Assembly: GCF_000413435.1 (NCBI RefSeq)
Contig: NZ_KE340326.1
Location: 737,216-801,215 of the forward strand
Reading direction: 5' to 3'
From: Campylobacter ureolyticus ACS-301-V-Sch3b
GTDB lineage: Bacteria; Campylobacterota; Campylobacteria; Campylobacterales; Campylobacteraceae
Length of the DNA stretch: 64,000 nt
A model generated the notes under the pieces. That model searched no databases, was not told the DNA's origin, and saw only the letters and a program-made list of their open reading frames with translations. Position numbers and translations under genes: made by a program. Positions 31,686 to 38,364 of this stretch are shown one piece after another. Positions within the stretch are counted from its first letter, which is position 1. Each line of letters starts with the position of its first letter.

Positions 31686-32183
31686 ATGAAAATGAGTTTT
31701 TTTAAATTTGATGATGGAATGACTAAAGGTTATGTATCACAAACAGACGCGGTTTTAGGTTGGAGTGCAGAGGGTATAGAAGTTAAGTTGCCACAAGAAG
31801 AAGATTATCAATATAGTCAAGCAGGTTTTGGTTATGACAATATCATCTATGATAATGGCGATGATACAATTTATGAATTTAGAACAGAGGATGTAGATGA
31901 AACATTTATAGGCACTTATAAGGAATTTATAGAAAATTCTTTTGATTACAATAATGTTGGTATATATAGTTTAGGAAACGGATACCTATCCAACCCTTAT
32001 TTTCTAGGAGCTTATATAGATGAATTTGATAATGTTGAAGTAATAGATAAAACTGATGAATATTTTAATTTTGGCGTAGCAGTAGGCGGAAAAATAAAAT
32101 TAAAAATAGATAACAATTTAATAGATTGTGTATGGAGTAATGATAATTATCAAGAAAGTATAACATTTTATTATGAAGAGTAA
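31686..32183 (+). CDS. Unknown prophage cargo protein
   Basis: A 165-aa acidic protein, probably cytosolic and beta-rich, with many aromatic and aspartate residues (DNIIYDNGDDTIYEF, FDYNNVGIYSLGNGYLSNP). There is no signal peptide or membrane helix. It has an AAAGGA site, its own promoter and its own terminator, separate from the phage structural genes and next to attR. That is where inoviruses often carry accessory genes. I do not recognise it and give no function. Confidence 0.62.
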   Translation: MKMSFFKFDDGMTKGYVSQTDAVLGWSAEGIEVKLPQEEDYQYSQAGFGYDNIIYDNGDDTIYEFRTEDVDETFIGTYKEFIENSFDYNNVGIYSLGNGYLSNPYFLGAYIDEFDNVEVIDKTDEYFNFGVAVGGKIKLKIDNNLIDCVWSNDNYQESITFYYEE

Positions 32184-32250
32184 TTAAAAAATAAGGTTGC
32201 CGAAATTATTTAATTAAAATTTCAAAATCCATAGGATAACAACCTTATTT

Positions 32251-32284
32251 AAAAGAACCTTGACAAAAGTAAAGGTTCTTTTTT
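32251..32284 (+). terminator. Terminator of the cargo gene
   Basis: AAAAGAACCTT pairs with AAGGTTCTTTT around a ten-base loop and runs into TTTT. A second, longer-looped repeat (ATAAGGTTG/CAACCTTAT) precedes it. Confidence 0.82.
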
Positions 32285-32476
32285 AAAAGCCTATAAGGCA
32301 AAAAGAGGGAGCGACCCCCTGCTTAAGCAAATTAATTATACAAAAAAAAGAATTAAAATAAACTGAATATATACTTTAATATAAAATACATAATTCAAAA
32401 AATAAAACAAGAAAAAAACTATAAAAAAAAGAAATGGATAAACCAAAATTTATAATAACAAAAAATAAAAACAGGA

Positions 32477-32502
32477 GTTCAAATCCCTCTCTGTCCGCCA
32501 TT
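32477..32502 (+). repeat. attR: 26-bp direct repeat of the tRNA-Ser 3' end
   Basis: Exact copy of 21501-21526 in the same orientation, isolated from any tRNA body. It marks the right boundary of the integrated phage. Confidence 0.92.
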
Positions 32503-32769
32503 AAATTTTATCAAGAAAAAACCACGAAGAATTTAAAAATAAATACCTACTTTTAATAAATATCAAAGATTTTTAAGATTAAATTTTCATATATAAATTT
32601 AAACAGATATGGCTATGAGTAATGATAATTTTAAAACTTAAAAGGGCTATTTGATATTATCAGCATTTTACTTATATCTTTAATATTGTATTTTTTATAA
32701 ATTTTATTTATAGTTTTTAATGCATAATGCTTTTAAAATATGATTTTGCCAAATCAATTAGAATTTATA

Positions 32770-32809
32770 ATTAAAAAATAAGTGGCATAAGAAAAAGCCT
32801 TTTGCCACT
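32770..32809 (-). terminator. Terminator of the OprD-like porin gene
   Basis: AGTGGCA (32781-32787) and TGCCACT (32803-32809) form the stem; on the minus strand it is followed by TTATTTTTTAA. It lies 7 bases beyond the porin stop codon. Confidence 0.82.
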
Positions 32810-32815
32810 AAAAGA

Positions 32816-34150
32816 TTAAAATTTATAACTTAGTTTTACCCAAAGTTCATCTATTTTTGATTTATCAGTTTTGTTGTTTAATGTTTTTTCCTCATTAAGG
32901 CTTACCCACATTAAATTTGTGCTCAAACCCTCTAAGCAAGGAACTTTATAGTTAAGCGCTAAGCTATATCCATTATATTCTCTTTTTACATTTGCTGGGT
33001 TCATTCCTGCTTGTTTATTAGGAGTGCTATGTTTTGAAAATACATAAGCTGCGCTAGTTTTTAAGTTTTTTATGCCAATTTTTGAAAAGTCATAATCGGT
33101 TTGAAATTTATAAGTTGTCATGCCCGCTGTTGAGGTAAAAAGGTGTCCGCCTCGAACTGGTAAAAACGTGTAGCTATTTCCACCAAGTCCAGCGCTCATT
33201 ATAACAGATTTGTTTTTGCTTACGGTTGTAGCAGCGGCAATAAGGTTAAATCCATTTAAGTCATAAACTCCAGCTTTTATACCATACATTTGACCATTAA
33301 AATTTCTTTCTTCTAATTGGCCTGAAGTTTTAGAGCCTCTAAAATTTGCATCAAATTTAAGGTTAAAATTTTCAAACGGCACTTTGTAGTTTGCTTCAGT
33401 ATAATAAAGATGAATATCTCCACTTTTATCTTTCATATTAGGAATTGCAAATTCAACATTATTTAAATAACTATATTGAGCTGTCAAGTCTAGATTTTCA
33501 AAACTTTTATTTGTTAAGCCTAAATAATAAAGTCCATCAAATTTATGAGCTTTTGGACCAACCCCACCAAGAGTGATTCTATCTTTAAATTTTGGATATT
33601 TTCCGCTTTCATCACCCATTATAGAGCTTGTCCTACCTTGAAATTTATAAACATAGCCTAAGAAAATATCATTGTTTTCTATATCTTTAATGTTTGCTGT
33701 AGCGCCTTCAAAAGATTCTTTTAAAATTCTTGCACCATTTCCAGCAACTAAAGGAGTGTTAATAAATTGCCTTCCGATTTTAATATCACTATTTGATATT
33801 TTATAACCTAAATGAAGTTGCGATAAAACAATTCCTTTAGTGTTTTGTTCGCCATTATAAAGTAGTTTTGCATTTTTTGTGCCAATTGGAGCAAAAGCTA
33901 TTTGGGCAGTTGAGCCAAGATAAAAACCATATAAATCACCTGTTTTAAGACCAAGCTCTAAAGCAAAATTTGTAATGTTTTCATTATTAAATTTGCTAGT
34001 TTCATCTGTCTTATCCCAATACCAAGCTTTAAGTTCTGAGTTAAATTTTGTATTTAATAACGCATCTTTTAAGCTCTCATTATTTGAGTTTGCAAACGCC
34101 ATACTTGAAAGTGCGATAAGTAAAGTTATGCTAAATTTATGAGGTTTCAT
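32816..34150 (-). CDS. OprD-family outer membrane porin
   Basis: A 444-aa protein with a signal peptide (residues 1-20, ending SSMAFA). Alternating amphipathic strands fill the rest, and the C-terminal residue is phenylalanine (LWVKLSYKF), as required for beta-barrel assembly. LHLGYKISNSDIKIGRQFINTPLV is the family's characteristic early segment. OprD relatives in Campylobacter pass small solutes such as amino acids or chloride. It has its own terminator and is not in an operon. Confidence 0.88.
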   Translation of the reverse strand: MKPHKFSITLLIALSSMAFANSNNESLKDALLNTKFNSELKAWYWDKTDETSKFNNENITNFALELGLKTGDLYGFYLGSTAQIAFAPIGTKNAKLLYNGEQNTKGIVLSQLHLGYKISNSDIKIGRQFINTPLVAGNGARILKESFEGATANIKDIENNDIFLGYVYKFQGRTSSIMGDESGKYPKFKDRITLGGVGPKAHKFDGLYYLGLTNKSFENLDLTAQYSYLNNVEFAIPNMKDKSGDIHLYYTEANYKVPFENFNLKFDANFRGSKTSGQLEERNFNGQMYGIKAGVYDLNGFNLIAAATTVSKNKSVIMSAGLGGNSYTFLPVRGGHLFTSTAGMTTYKFQTDYDFSKIGIKNLKTSAAYVFSKHSTPNKQAGMNPANVKREYNGYSLALNYKVPCLEGLSTNLMWVSLNEEKTLNNKTDKSKIDELWVKLSYKF

Positions 34151-34223
34151 AAAAATCCTTAATAAAAAATTTATCCAAGATTATACCAAAAGTAAAATTA
34201 GTTTTACCTTTTTTACAAGAAAT

Positions 34224-34814
34224 TTAGTTTTGGCCAAATTCCTTCATAAAATACTTATAAAATCGCTTATAGTAAGGATTTGAGCCTCTGTGTCTCATGC
34301 CGTAATTATAACATTCTATGGTTTGTTGCATATCTTTATTTTTGGCATTAAAACATTTTCTTAGGATTTTTGCACATTTTGTTAGATTGTAGTTTGGGTT
34401 AAATATATATTCAATCTCATTTAGGCTAAAATTTTGAGAGTTTAACTGTCCAAGACCAACATCTATATTAAAGCCATTTTTTAAAAGAAGTTTTGATATT
34501 TCTATTGCATAAGGTTCGTTTGATGGATTTATGGAAACTACCCATTTTGATTTGTTTAGCGAATACTGACTTGCTTTTACTCTTATGTTTTTTGTCTCTA
34601 AACTTTTAAAATAAATTGCGTTTTCTTTATTTGTTAGAAACGAAATAGCGTATGGGTTAAGATCACTTTCGATTTTTACTATTGTATAAAGAACTTTGTT
34701 AGCTATTCCTTCTTTATAAGACACATCTTTTATAGCGTATAAAATTTCTTCATAACTGTATGAAAAAAGTAAATTTATAGAAAAAAATATAAAAAATAAA
34801 ATTTTCACATCCAA
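34224..34814 (-). CDS. Lytic transglycosylase-like protein (SLT domain)
   Basis: A 196-aa exported protein with signal peptide MDVKILFFIFFSINLLFS. The SLT fold is indicated by VLYTIVKIESDLNPYAIS, where the glutamate is the probable catalytic residue, and by DVGLGQLNSQNF and CYNYGM. It is close to VirB1-like small transglycosylases that open peptidoglycan. A strand-containing insert (about 60-95) separates the first motif from the second. It stands alone between the porin and a tRNA cluster. Confidence 0.8.
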   Translation of the reverse strand: MDVKILFFIFFSINLLFSYSYEEILYAIKDVSYKEGIANKVLYTIVKIESDLNPYAISFLTNKENAIYFKSLETKNIRVKASQYSLNKSKWVVSINPSNEPYAIEISKLLLKNGFNIDVGLGQLNSQNFSLNEIEYIFNPNYNLTKCAKILRKCFNAKNKDMQQTIECYNYGMRHRGSNPYYKRFYKYFMKEFGQN

Positions 34815-34911
34815 CTCTCAACTTTAAATTTTAGTTTAAATTATAGCAAAAATTGTAAATTTTGAATTTTTATAAAAGACTTTAAGTATTTAAGCTTAAA
34901 TTAAGATATTT

Positions 34912-34922
34912 GATTGTATAAT
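34912..34922 (+). promoter_or_regulatory. Promoter of the tRNA Val-Asp-Lys cluster
   Basis: TGATTGTATAAT contains a TATAAT hexamer at 34917-34922, 38 bases before the first tRNA, in the only sizeable gap on this side. Confidence 0.5.
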
Positions 34923-34960
34923 TTCATTTCCTTTTTAAGGAAAAAAGCTTAAAAAGTTGT

Positions 34961-35036
34961 GGTCGCTTAGCTCAGTTGGTAGAGCGCCACCCTTACAAGG
35001 TGGATGTCAAAAGTTCGAGTCTTTTAGCGACCACCA
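34961..35036 (+). tRNA. tRNA-Val(TAC)
   Basis: Acceptor stem GGTCGCT/AGCGACC, discriminator A and encoded CCA. The anticodon loop CTTACAA gives TAC at 34994-34996. First of three closely spaced tRNAs. Confidence 0.97.
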
Positions 35037-35044
35037 TTTTAGGT

Positions 35045-35121
35045 GCAGCAGTAGTTCAGTTGGTTAGAATATCGCCCTGTCACGGCGGAGGTCGCGAGTT
35101 CGAGTCTCGTCTGCTGCGCCA
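35045..35121 (+). tRNA. tRNA-Asp(GTC)
   Basis: Acceptor stem GCAGCAG/CTGCTGC, discriminator G and encoded CCA. Anticodon GTC is at 35079-35081. It begins 8 bases after tRNA-Val. Confidence 0.97.
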
Positions 35122-35132
35122 CTTTTTAAGGT

Positions 35133-35208
35133 GTCTTGCTAGCTCAGTAGGTAGAGCATCTCCCTTTTAAGGAGGGGGCCGTTGGTTCGAATCCAACGCA
35201 GGACACCA
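35133..35208 (+). tRNA. tRNA-Lys(TTT)
   Basis: Acceptor stem GTCTTGC/GCAGGAC (one T-G pair), discriminator A and encoded CCA. The anticodon loop CTTTTAA gives TTT at 35166-35168. Follows tRNA-Asp by 11 bases. Confidence 0.96.
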
Positions 35209-35396
35209 TCTTTTATTCTAATTTTTAATGCATCCATATATTACGTTATTTTAAAAAAGAATTTACATTTTCTGTAAAATAGTTTTTATTTTATTAAGAA
35301 TATTATAAACTAATGATTATGTAAAAGTAAACATAATTTCTATAAATTTGACAAATTTGTAAAAAGATAATAAAATCAAAGCTTTAAATTTATTGT

Positions 35397-35472
35397 GACC
35401 CTTTCGTCTAGTGGCTCAGGACATCACATTCTCAGTGTGAAAACGGTGGTTCAAAACCCCCAAGGGTCGCCA
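35397..35472 (+). tRNA. tRNA-Glu(CTC)
   Basis: Acceptor stem GACCCTT/AAGGGTC, discriminator G and encoded CCA. Anticodon stem TCACA/TGTGA with loop TTCTCAG gives CTC. The T-stem GGTGG/CCCCC has a T-C mismatch at its middle pair. It is separated by 188 bases from the Val-Asp-Lys group and may have its own promoter. CTC is a less usual glutamate anticodon for an A+T-rich genome. Confidence 0.88.
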
Positions 35473-35529
35473 TTTTTATGAATAATTAATTTTTAGCTCT
35501 GTATATTGGCTATTGTTTAAATAAATATA

Positions 35530-35557
35530 AAAAGCTAGAAATTAAATCCTAGCTTTT
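35530..35557. terminator. Bidirectional terminator between tRNA-Glu and the DsbC-like gene
   Basis: AAAAGCTAG (35530-35538) and CTAGCTTTT (35549-35557) are exact inverted repeats flanked by A- and T-rich sequence, between converging transcripts. Confidence 0.65.
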
Positions 35558-35578
35558 AAAAATTTATGGTTTTAAAAT

Positions 35579-36346
35579 TTATTCTTTTTCAACAGTAAAA
35601 CTAAACGGAACACCTTTTATAACACCTTTTGAGAAAAGTTTTTTTGCATCTTGAAGTACTTTATCTCTTTCTTCATCGCTTGCTTGATCATCACTTACTG
35701 TAGCATTTACATCGTAGTATTTATTTAAAAGCTTTATTAGAGCCTCTTGATTATCAGGATTTATTTTTGAAGCTTCTTTTAGCATTATGGCTGATTTTGT
35801 ATAAGCGCTTTTTCCATGAACAGGGGCAAATATTATCCTAACATTTGCATTTCTTAAATACTTTACCATTTTAGTTAGATGTTCACGACAGTCAGGGCAT
35901 TCAGGATCGCTTACTATATAGGTCATAAATTTGTTATTTTTATCAAAAGATTCTATATTTATAAACCTATCTTTAGGAATTTCTTTTATTATTTCATAGG
36001 CTATTTTGTCTTGATTTGCCTTTATATCTGCGTGAAGTTTATTCATTCTTCCTTCGATTAAAGTTTTATCTTTGTCATTTCCTATAAAAACTAAATTTGA
36101 AAAGCCAATTATACTTTTTCCATCTTTGCTTACAAACATCGGCACCATTTCTCCGTTTATATCTGTAATTACAAAATTTAATCCATCAATTGATTCAAGT
36201 CTATCTACTGACATTATCTCAATTTTTTCAACATTTTTAACTATATTTTTAAGTGTGCTTTCATAATTTTTACTAAAAATTTCTTCAGCAAAACCTTGTG
36301 TAAATACTAAAGCACTCAAACCTAGGTAAAAAGCAAATTTTTTCAT
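35579..36346 (-). CDS. DsbC/DsbG-like periplasmic thiol-disulfide protein
   Basis: A 255-aa exported protein with a signal peptide ending TQGFAEE. The N-terminal half resembles the DsbC dimerisation arm (VEKIEIMSVDRLESIDGLNFVITD), and the thioredoxin fold carries the CPDC active site in SDPECPDCREHLTKM. GVPFSF near the C-terminus has the cis-proline. It probably reduces or isomerises disulfides of exported proteins. The CPDC motif differs from the CGYC of E. coli DsbC, so redox role may differ. Confidence 0.82.
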   Translation of the reverse strand: MKKFAFYLGLSALVFTQGFAEEIFSKNYESTLKNIVKNVEKIEIMSVDRLESIDGLNFVITDINGEMVPMFVSKDGKSIIGFSNLVFIGNDKDKTLIEGRMNKLHADIKANQDKIAYEIIKEIPKDRFINIESFDKNNKFMTYIVSDPECPDCREHLTKMVKYLRNANVRIIFAPVHGKSAYTKSAIMLKEASKINPDNQEALIKLLNKYYDVNATVSDDQASDEERDKVLQDAKKLFSKGVIKGVPFSFTVEKE

Positions 36347-36420
36347 AGTTCATCCTTTCTAAAATTTTATATATTATAGCCATTATTGGATTAAAATTTT
36401 ATCATTTTAACTATATTTTT

Positions 36421-36429
36421 TGCTATAAT
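36421..36429 (+). promoter_or_regulatory. Extended -10 promoter of efp
   Basis: TGCTATAAT is a perfect extended -10 box, 30 bases before the efp start. It follows an A+T-rich stretch typical of Campylobacter -35 regions. Confidence 0.75.
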
Positions 36430-36458
36430 GCTGTTTTTATTAAGATTAAGGAGAATTT

Positions 36459-37025
36459 ATGGCTTATTCTATGGGTGATTTAAAAAAAGGCTTAAAGATA
36501 GAAATTGATGGTATTCCATATAAAATTGTTGACTATCAACATGTAAAACCTGGAAAAGGTCCAGCTTTTGTTCGTGTAAAAATTAAATCTTACACAACAG
36601 GAAAAGTTTTAGAAAAGACTTTCCATGCAGGCGATAAATGTGATGAACCACATTTGGAAGAAAGACAGATGCAGTATTTATATGATGATGGTGAGTATTG
36701 CCAGTTTATGGATACTGAAAACTATGAGCAAGTTGCAATTAGTGATGAAGAAGTTGGCGATAGCAAAAAATGGATGCTTGATGGAATGATGGTTGATGTG
36801 CTTTTTCACAATGGAAATCCAATAGGCCTTGAAGTGCCTCAAGTTGTTGAGCTTAAGATTATAGAAACAGCTCCAAATTTTAGAGGTGATACTCAAGGAA
36901 GTAATAAAAAACCAGCTACTTTAGAAACAGGCGCTGTTGTACAAATTCCATTTCATATCCTTGAAGGTGAAGTTATAAGAGTTGATACAACAACTGGCGA
37001 ATATGTAGAAAGAGTTAAAAAATAA
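36459..37025 (+). CDS. efp: Elongation factor P
   Basis: Relieves ribosome stalling at polyproline; 188 aa. The loop [13 protein letters not shown] has the lysine (Lys33) normally modified by EpmA/EpmB-type lysylation. The three beta-barrel domains are intact, and the C-terminus has the TGEYVERVK signature. An AAGGAG site precedes it and its terminator is at 37029. Confidence 0.97.
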   Translation: MAYSMGDLKKGLKIEIDGIPYKIVDYQHVKPGKGPAFVRVKIKSYTTGKVLEKTFHAGDKCDEPHLEERQMQYLYDDGEYCQFMDTENYEQVAISDEEVGDSKKWMLDGMMVDVLFHNGNPIGLEVPQVVELKIIETAPNFRGDTQGSNKKPATLETGAVVQIPFHILEGEVIRVDTTTGEYVERVKK

Positions 37026-37028
37026 GTT

Positions 37029-37060
37029 AAATTTCAAGGATTTTTCCTTGAAATTTTTAG
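37029..37060. terminator. Terminator between efp and the SelW-like gene
   Basis: AAATTTCAAGG (37029-37039) and CCTTGAAATTT (37046-37056) are exact inverted repeats followed by T residues on the plus strand. It serves the converging efp and SelW-like genes. Confidence 0.8.
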
Positions 37061-37064
37061 CGCC

Positions 37065-37280
37065 CTATATCAAATCTAAAATTTCATTTTTGTTTGGGAA
37101 GCGGTTAGTCTCTTTTTTAGAAAAAATCACTCTGCCATCAACTTCAACTATGAAATTTCCATTTCCACCAGCTATTAGCTCTATATCTGCATTTGGAAAT
37201 TTGGATAAAATTTCATCTTTCACACGGAAAGCTTTTGGTTCATAGTTTCAAATATTACAATATGTAATCTTTATTTTCAT
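37065..37280 (-). CDS. SelW/Rdx-family selenoprotein (Sec at codon 11, in-frame UGA)
   Basis: A 71-residue protein read through an in-frame TGA at 37250-37248. The start reads MKIKITYCNI-U-NYEPKAF, which places selenocysteine in the C-x-x-U redox motif of the SelW/Rdx family. Downstream sequence continues without a break (VEVDGRVIFSKK, NEILDLI) to TAG. An AAGGAA site precedes the ATG. A hairpin 16 bases after the UGA fits a bacterial SECIS element. A SelW-like selenoprotein is known in Campylobacter. It is missed by callers that read UGA only as stop. Confidence 0.85.
37217..37231 (-). promoter_or_regulatory. SECIS-like hairpin in the SelW-like gene
   Basis: On the minus strand CTTTC-CGTGT-GAAAG forms a five-base-pair stem with a five-base loop containing GU, 16 bases after the UGA codon. 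Bacterial SECIS elements lie 3' adjacent to the UGA with a short stem and a loop guanine for SelB. Confidence 0.68.
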
Positions 37281-37345
37281 AAAATTTCCTTTATTTAAAA
37301 AATCAAGTATAATTATAGTATTAAATTTAAACAAAAGGAGAAAAT

Positions 37346-37891
37346 ATGAAAAAAGTTGCAATTATTTTAGCAGATGGATTTGAAGAAATTGAGGCAATCA
37401 CTGTAATAGATATTTTAAGAAGAGCTGAGATTAAGGCCGTTAGTGTCGGTCTTAATAAAAAAATAGTTAATGGAACTCACGGCATAGAGGTAAAAGCAGA
37501 TATGATTTTAGATGATTTAAATGTAGACGAGTTTGATATGATAGTTTTACCAGGGGGACTTCCAGGAGCTGAGTATTTGGCAAAAAGTGAAAAATTAGCT
37601 GAAATTTTAAAAAAATTTAATGATAAAAATTTAAAAATTGCGGCTATTTGTGCAGCTCCTTGGGCGCTTTCAACAGCTAAAGTTTTAAAAAACAGCTACA
37701 CTTGCTATCCAGGGTTTGAGCAAAAAGTAAATCACAAAGGCTACACCGATAAAAAAAATGTAGTAATTGATGAAAACATAATAACATCAAAAGGACCAGC
37801 TACGGCGATGGAGTTTGCTTTAAATTTGGTAAAAGTACTTTTAGGAGATGATAAATTTAATGCTTTAAAAACCGAACTTTTATATAAATAA
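37346..37891 (+). CDS. DJ-1/PfpI (ThiJ) family protein
   Basis: A 181-aa DJ-1 superfamily protein. The nucleophile cysteine is Cys102 in AAICAAPWAL and the conserved glutamate is Glu15 (DGFEEIEAI). VLPGGLPGAEYLA is the usual loop. Family members act as deglycase, chaperone or redox sensor, and the substrate cannot be assigned. It has an AAAAGGAG site and a TATAAT at 37308-37313. Confidence 0.88.
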   Translation: MKKVAIILADGFEEIEAITVIDILRRAEIKAVSVGLNKKIVNGTHGIEVKADMILDDLNVDEFDMIVLPGGLPGAEYLAKSEKLAEILKKFNDKNLKIAAICAAPWALSTAKVLKNSYTCYPGFEQKVNHKGYTDKKNVVIDENIITSKGPATAMEFALNLVKVLLGDDKFNALKTELLYK

Positions 37892-37984
37892 AACAAATTT
37901 AAAAAATTTATATCAAAATAGCTAAAATTTAGGTAAAATATCCAAACCAAAAGATAAATTTGGAATTTTTTTAAGGGATATAAT

Positions 37985-38233
37985 TTGAATATCTATGTAG
38001 GTAATTTACCGTTTCGTTTAGCTGAATCAGAGCTTAGAGAAGCTTTTGAACAGTTTGGAGAAGTTAGTCGTGCTAAGATCATAAAAGATCGTGAAACAAA
38101 TCGCTCAAAAGGCTTTGCTTTTGTTGAGATGAGTAATGATGATGAGGCATCAAAAGCCATAGAAGCTTTGGACAATAAAGAGCTTTTTGGTAGAGTTTTA
38201 AGAGTGAATGAGGCTCGTCCTAAACAAGACTAA
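37985..38233 (+). CDS. RNA-binding protein with one RRM domain
   Basis: An 82-aa protein made of a single RRM, starting at TTG after AAGGGA. RNP2 is IYVGNLPF and RNP1 is KGFAFVEM. Short RRM proteins of this kind are common in epsilonproteobacteria and cyanobacteria and probably bind mRNA. A clean terminator follows, so it is transcribed alone. Confidence 0.9.
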   Translation: MNIYVGNLPFRLAESELREAFEQFGEVSRAKIIKDRETNRSKGFAFVEMSNDDEASKAIEALDNKELFGRVLRVNEARPKQD

Positions 38234-38244
38234 ATTTACTTTTT

Positions 38245-38272
38245 AGACCGCTTTTGCGGTCTTATCCTTTTT
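38245..38272 (+). terminator. Terminator of the RRM gene
   Basis: AGACCGC-TTTT-GCGGTCT is a perfect hairpin followed by TATCCTTTTTT. Confidence 0.88.
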
Positions 38273-38364
38273 TAAAATTTCTTCTCATTTTTTTTGATAT
38301 TAACCATATTTTTATAAGATTTTTATACAATTACATCTATAAATAAATTTTTAAAGAGAGTTTT

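Larger units (their letters stand above)
21501..32502. mobile_element. Integrated filamentous phage (inovirus) with Zot-type assembly ATPase
   Basis: About 11 kb between two copies of a 26-bp direct repeat of the tRNA-Ser 3' end. A tyrosine integrase lies at the left boundary. Minus-strand genes follow the inovirus order when read from right to left: ssDNA-binding protein, major coat, small minor-coat candidates, pIII-like adhesin, pVI-like protein, Zot/pI, secretin (pIV), rolling-circle Rep. Two HTH regulators and a cargo gene occupy the right end. The morphogenesis order matches the cep-orfU-ace-zot core of CTXphi, but with its own secretin. All frames are intact, so the element may be active. 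Confidence 0.93.
32285..32815. other. Non-coding right end of the prophage and host flank
   Basis: No gene of plausible length is visible here. It holds the right attachment repeat (32477-32502), a small G+C-richer patch at about 32306-32328 and, at the right edge, the porin terminator. The remainder is simple A+T-rich sequence. Confidence 0.6.

Noticed and set aside
34976..35170. Plus-strand open frame across the tRNA cluster
   Set aside because: It is made by reading through tRNA-Val, tRNA-Asp and part of tRNA-Lys, which are clear cloverleaf genes.
37048..37245. Plus-strand open frame of 65 codons after efp
   Set aside because: It lies opposite the SelW-like selenoprotein gene and partly inside the terminator; it has no ribosome-binding site and no recognisable protein features.
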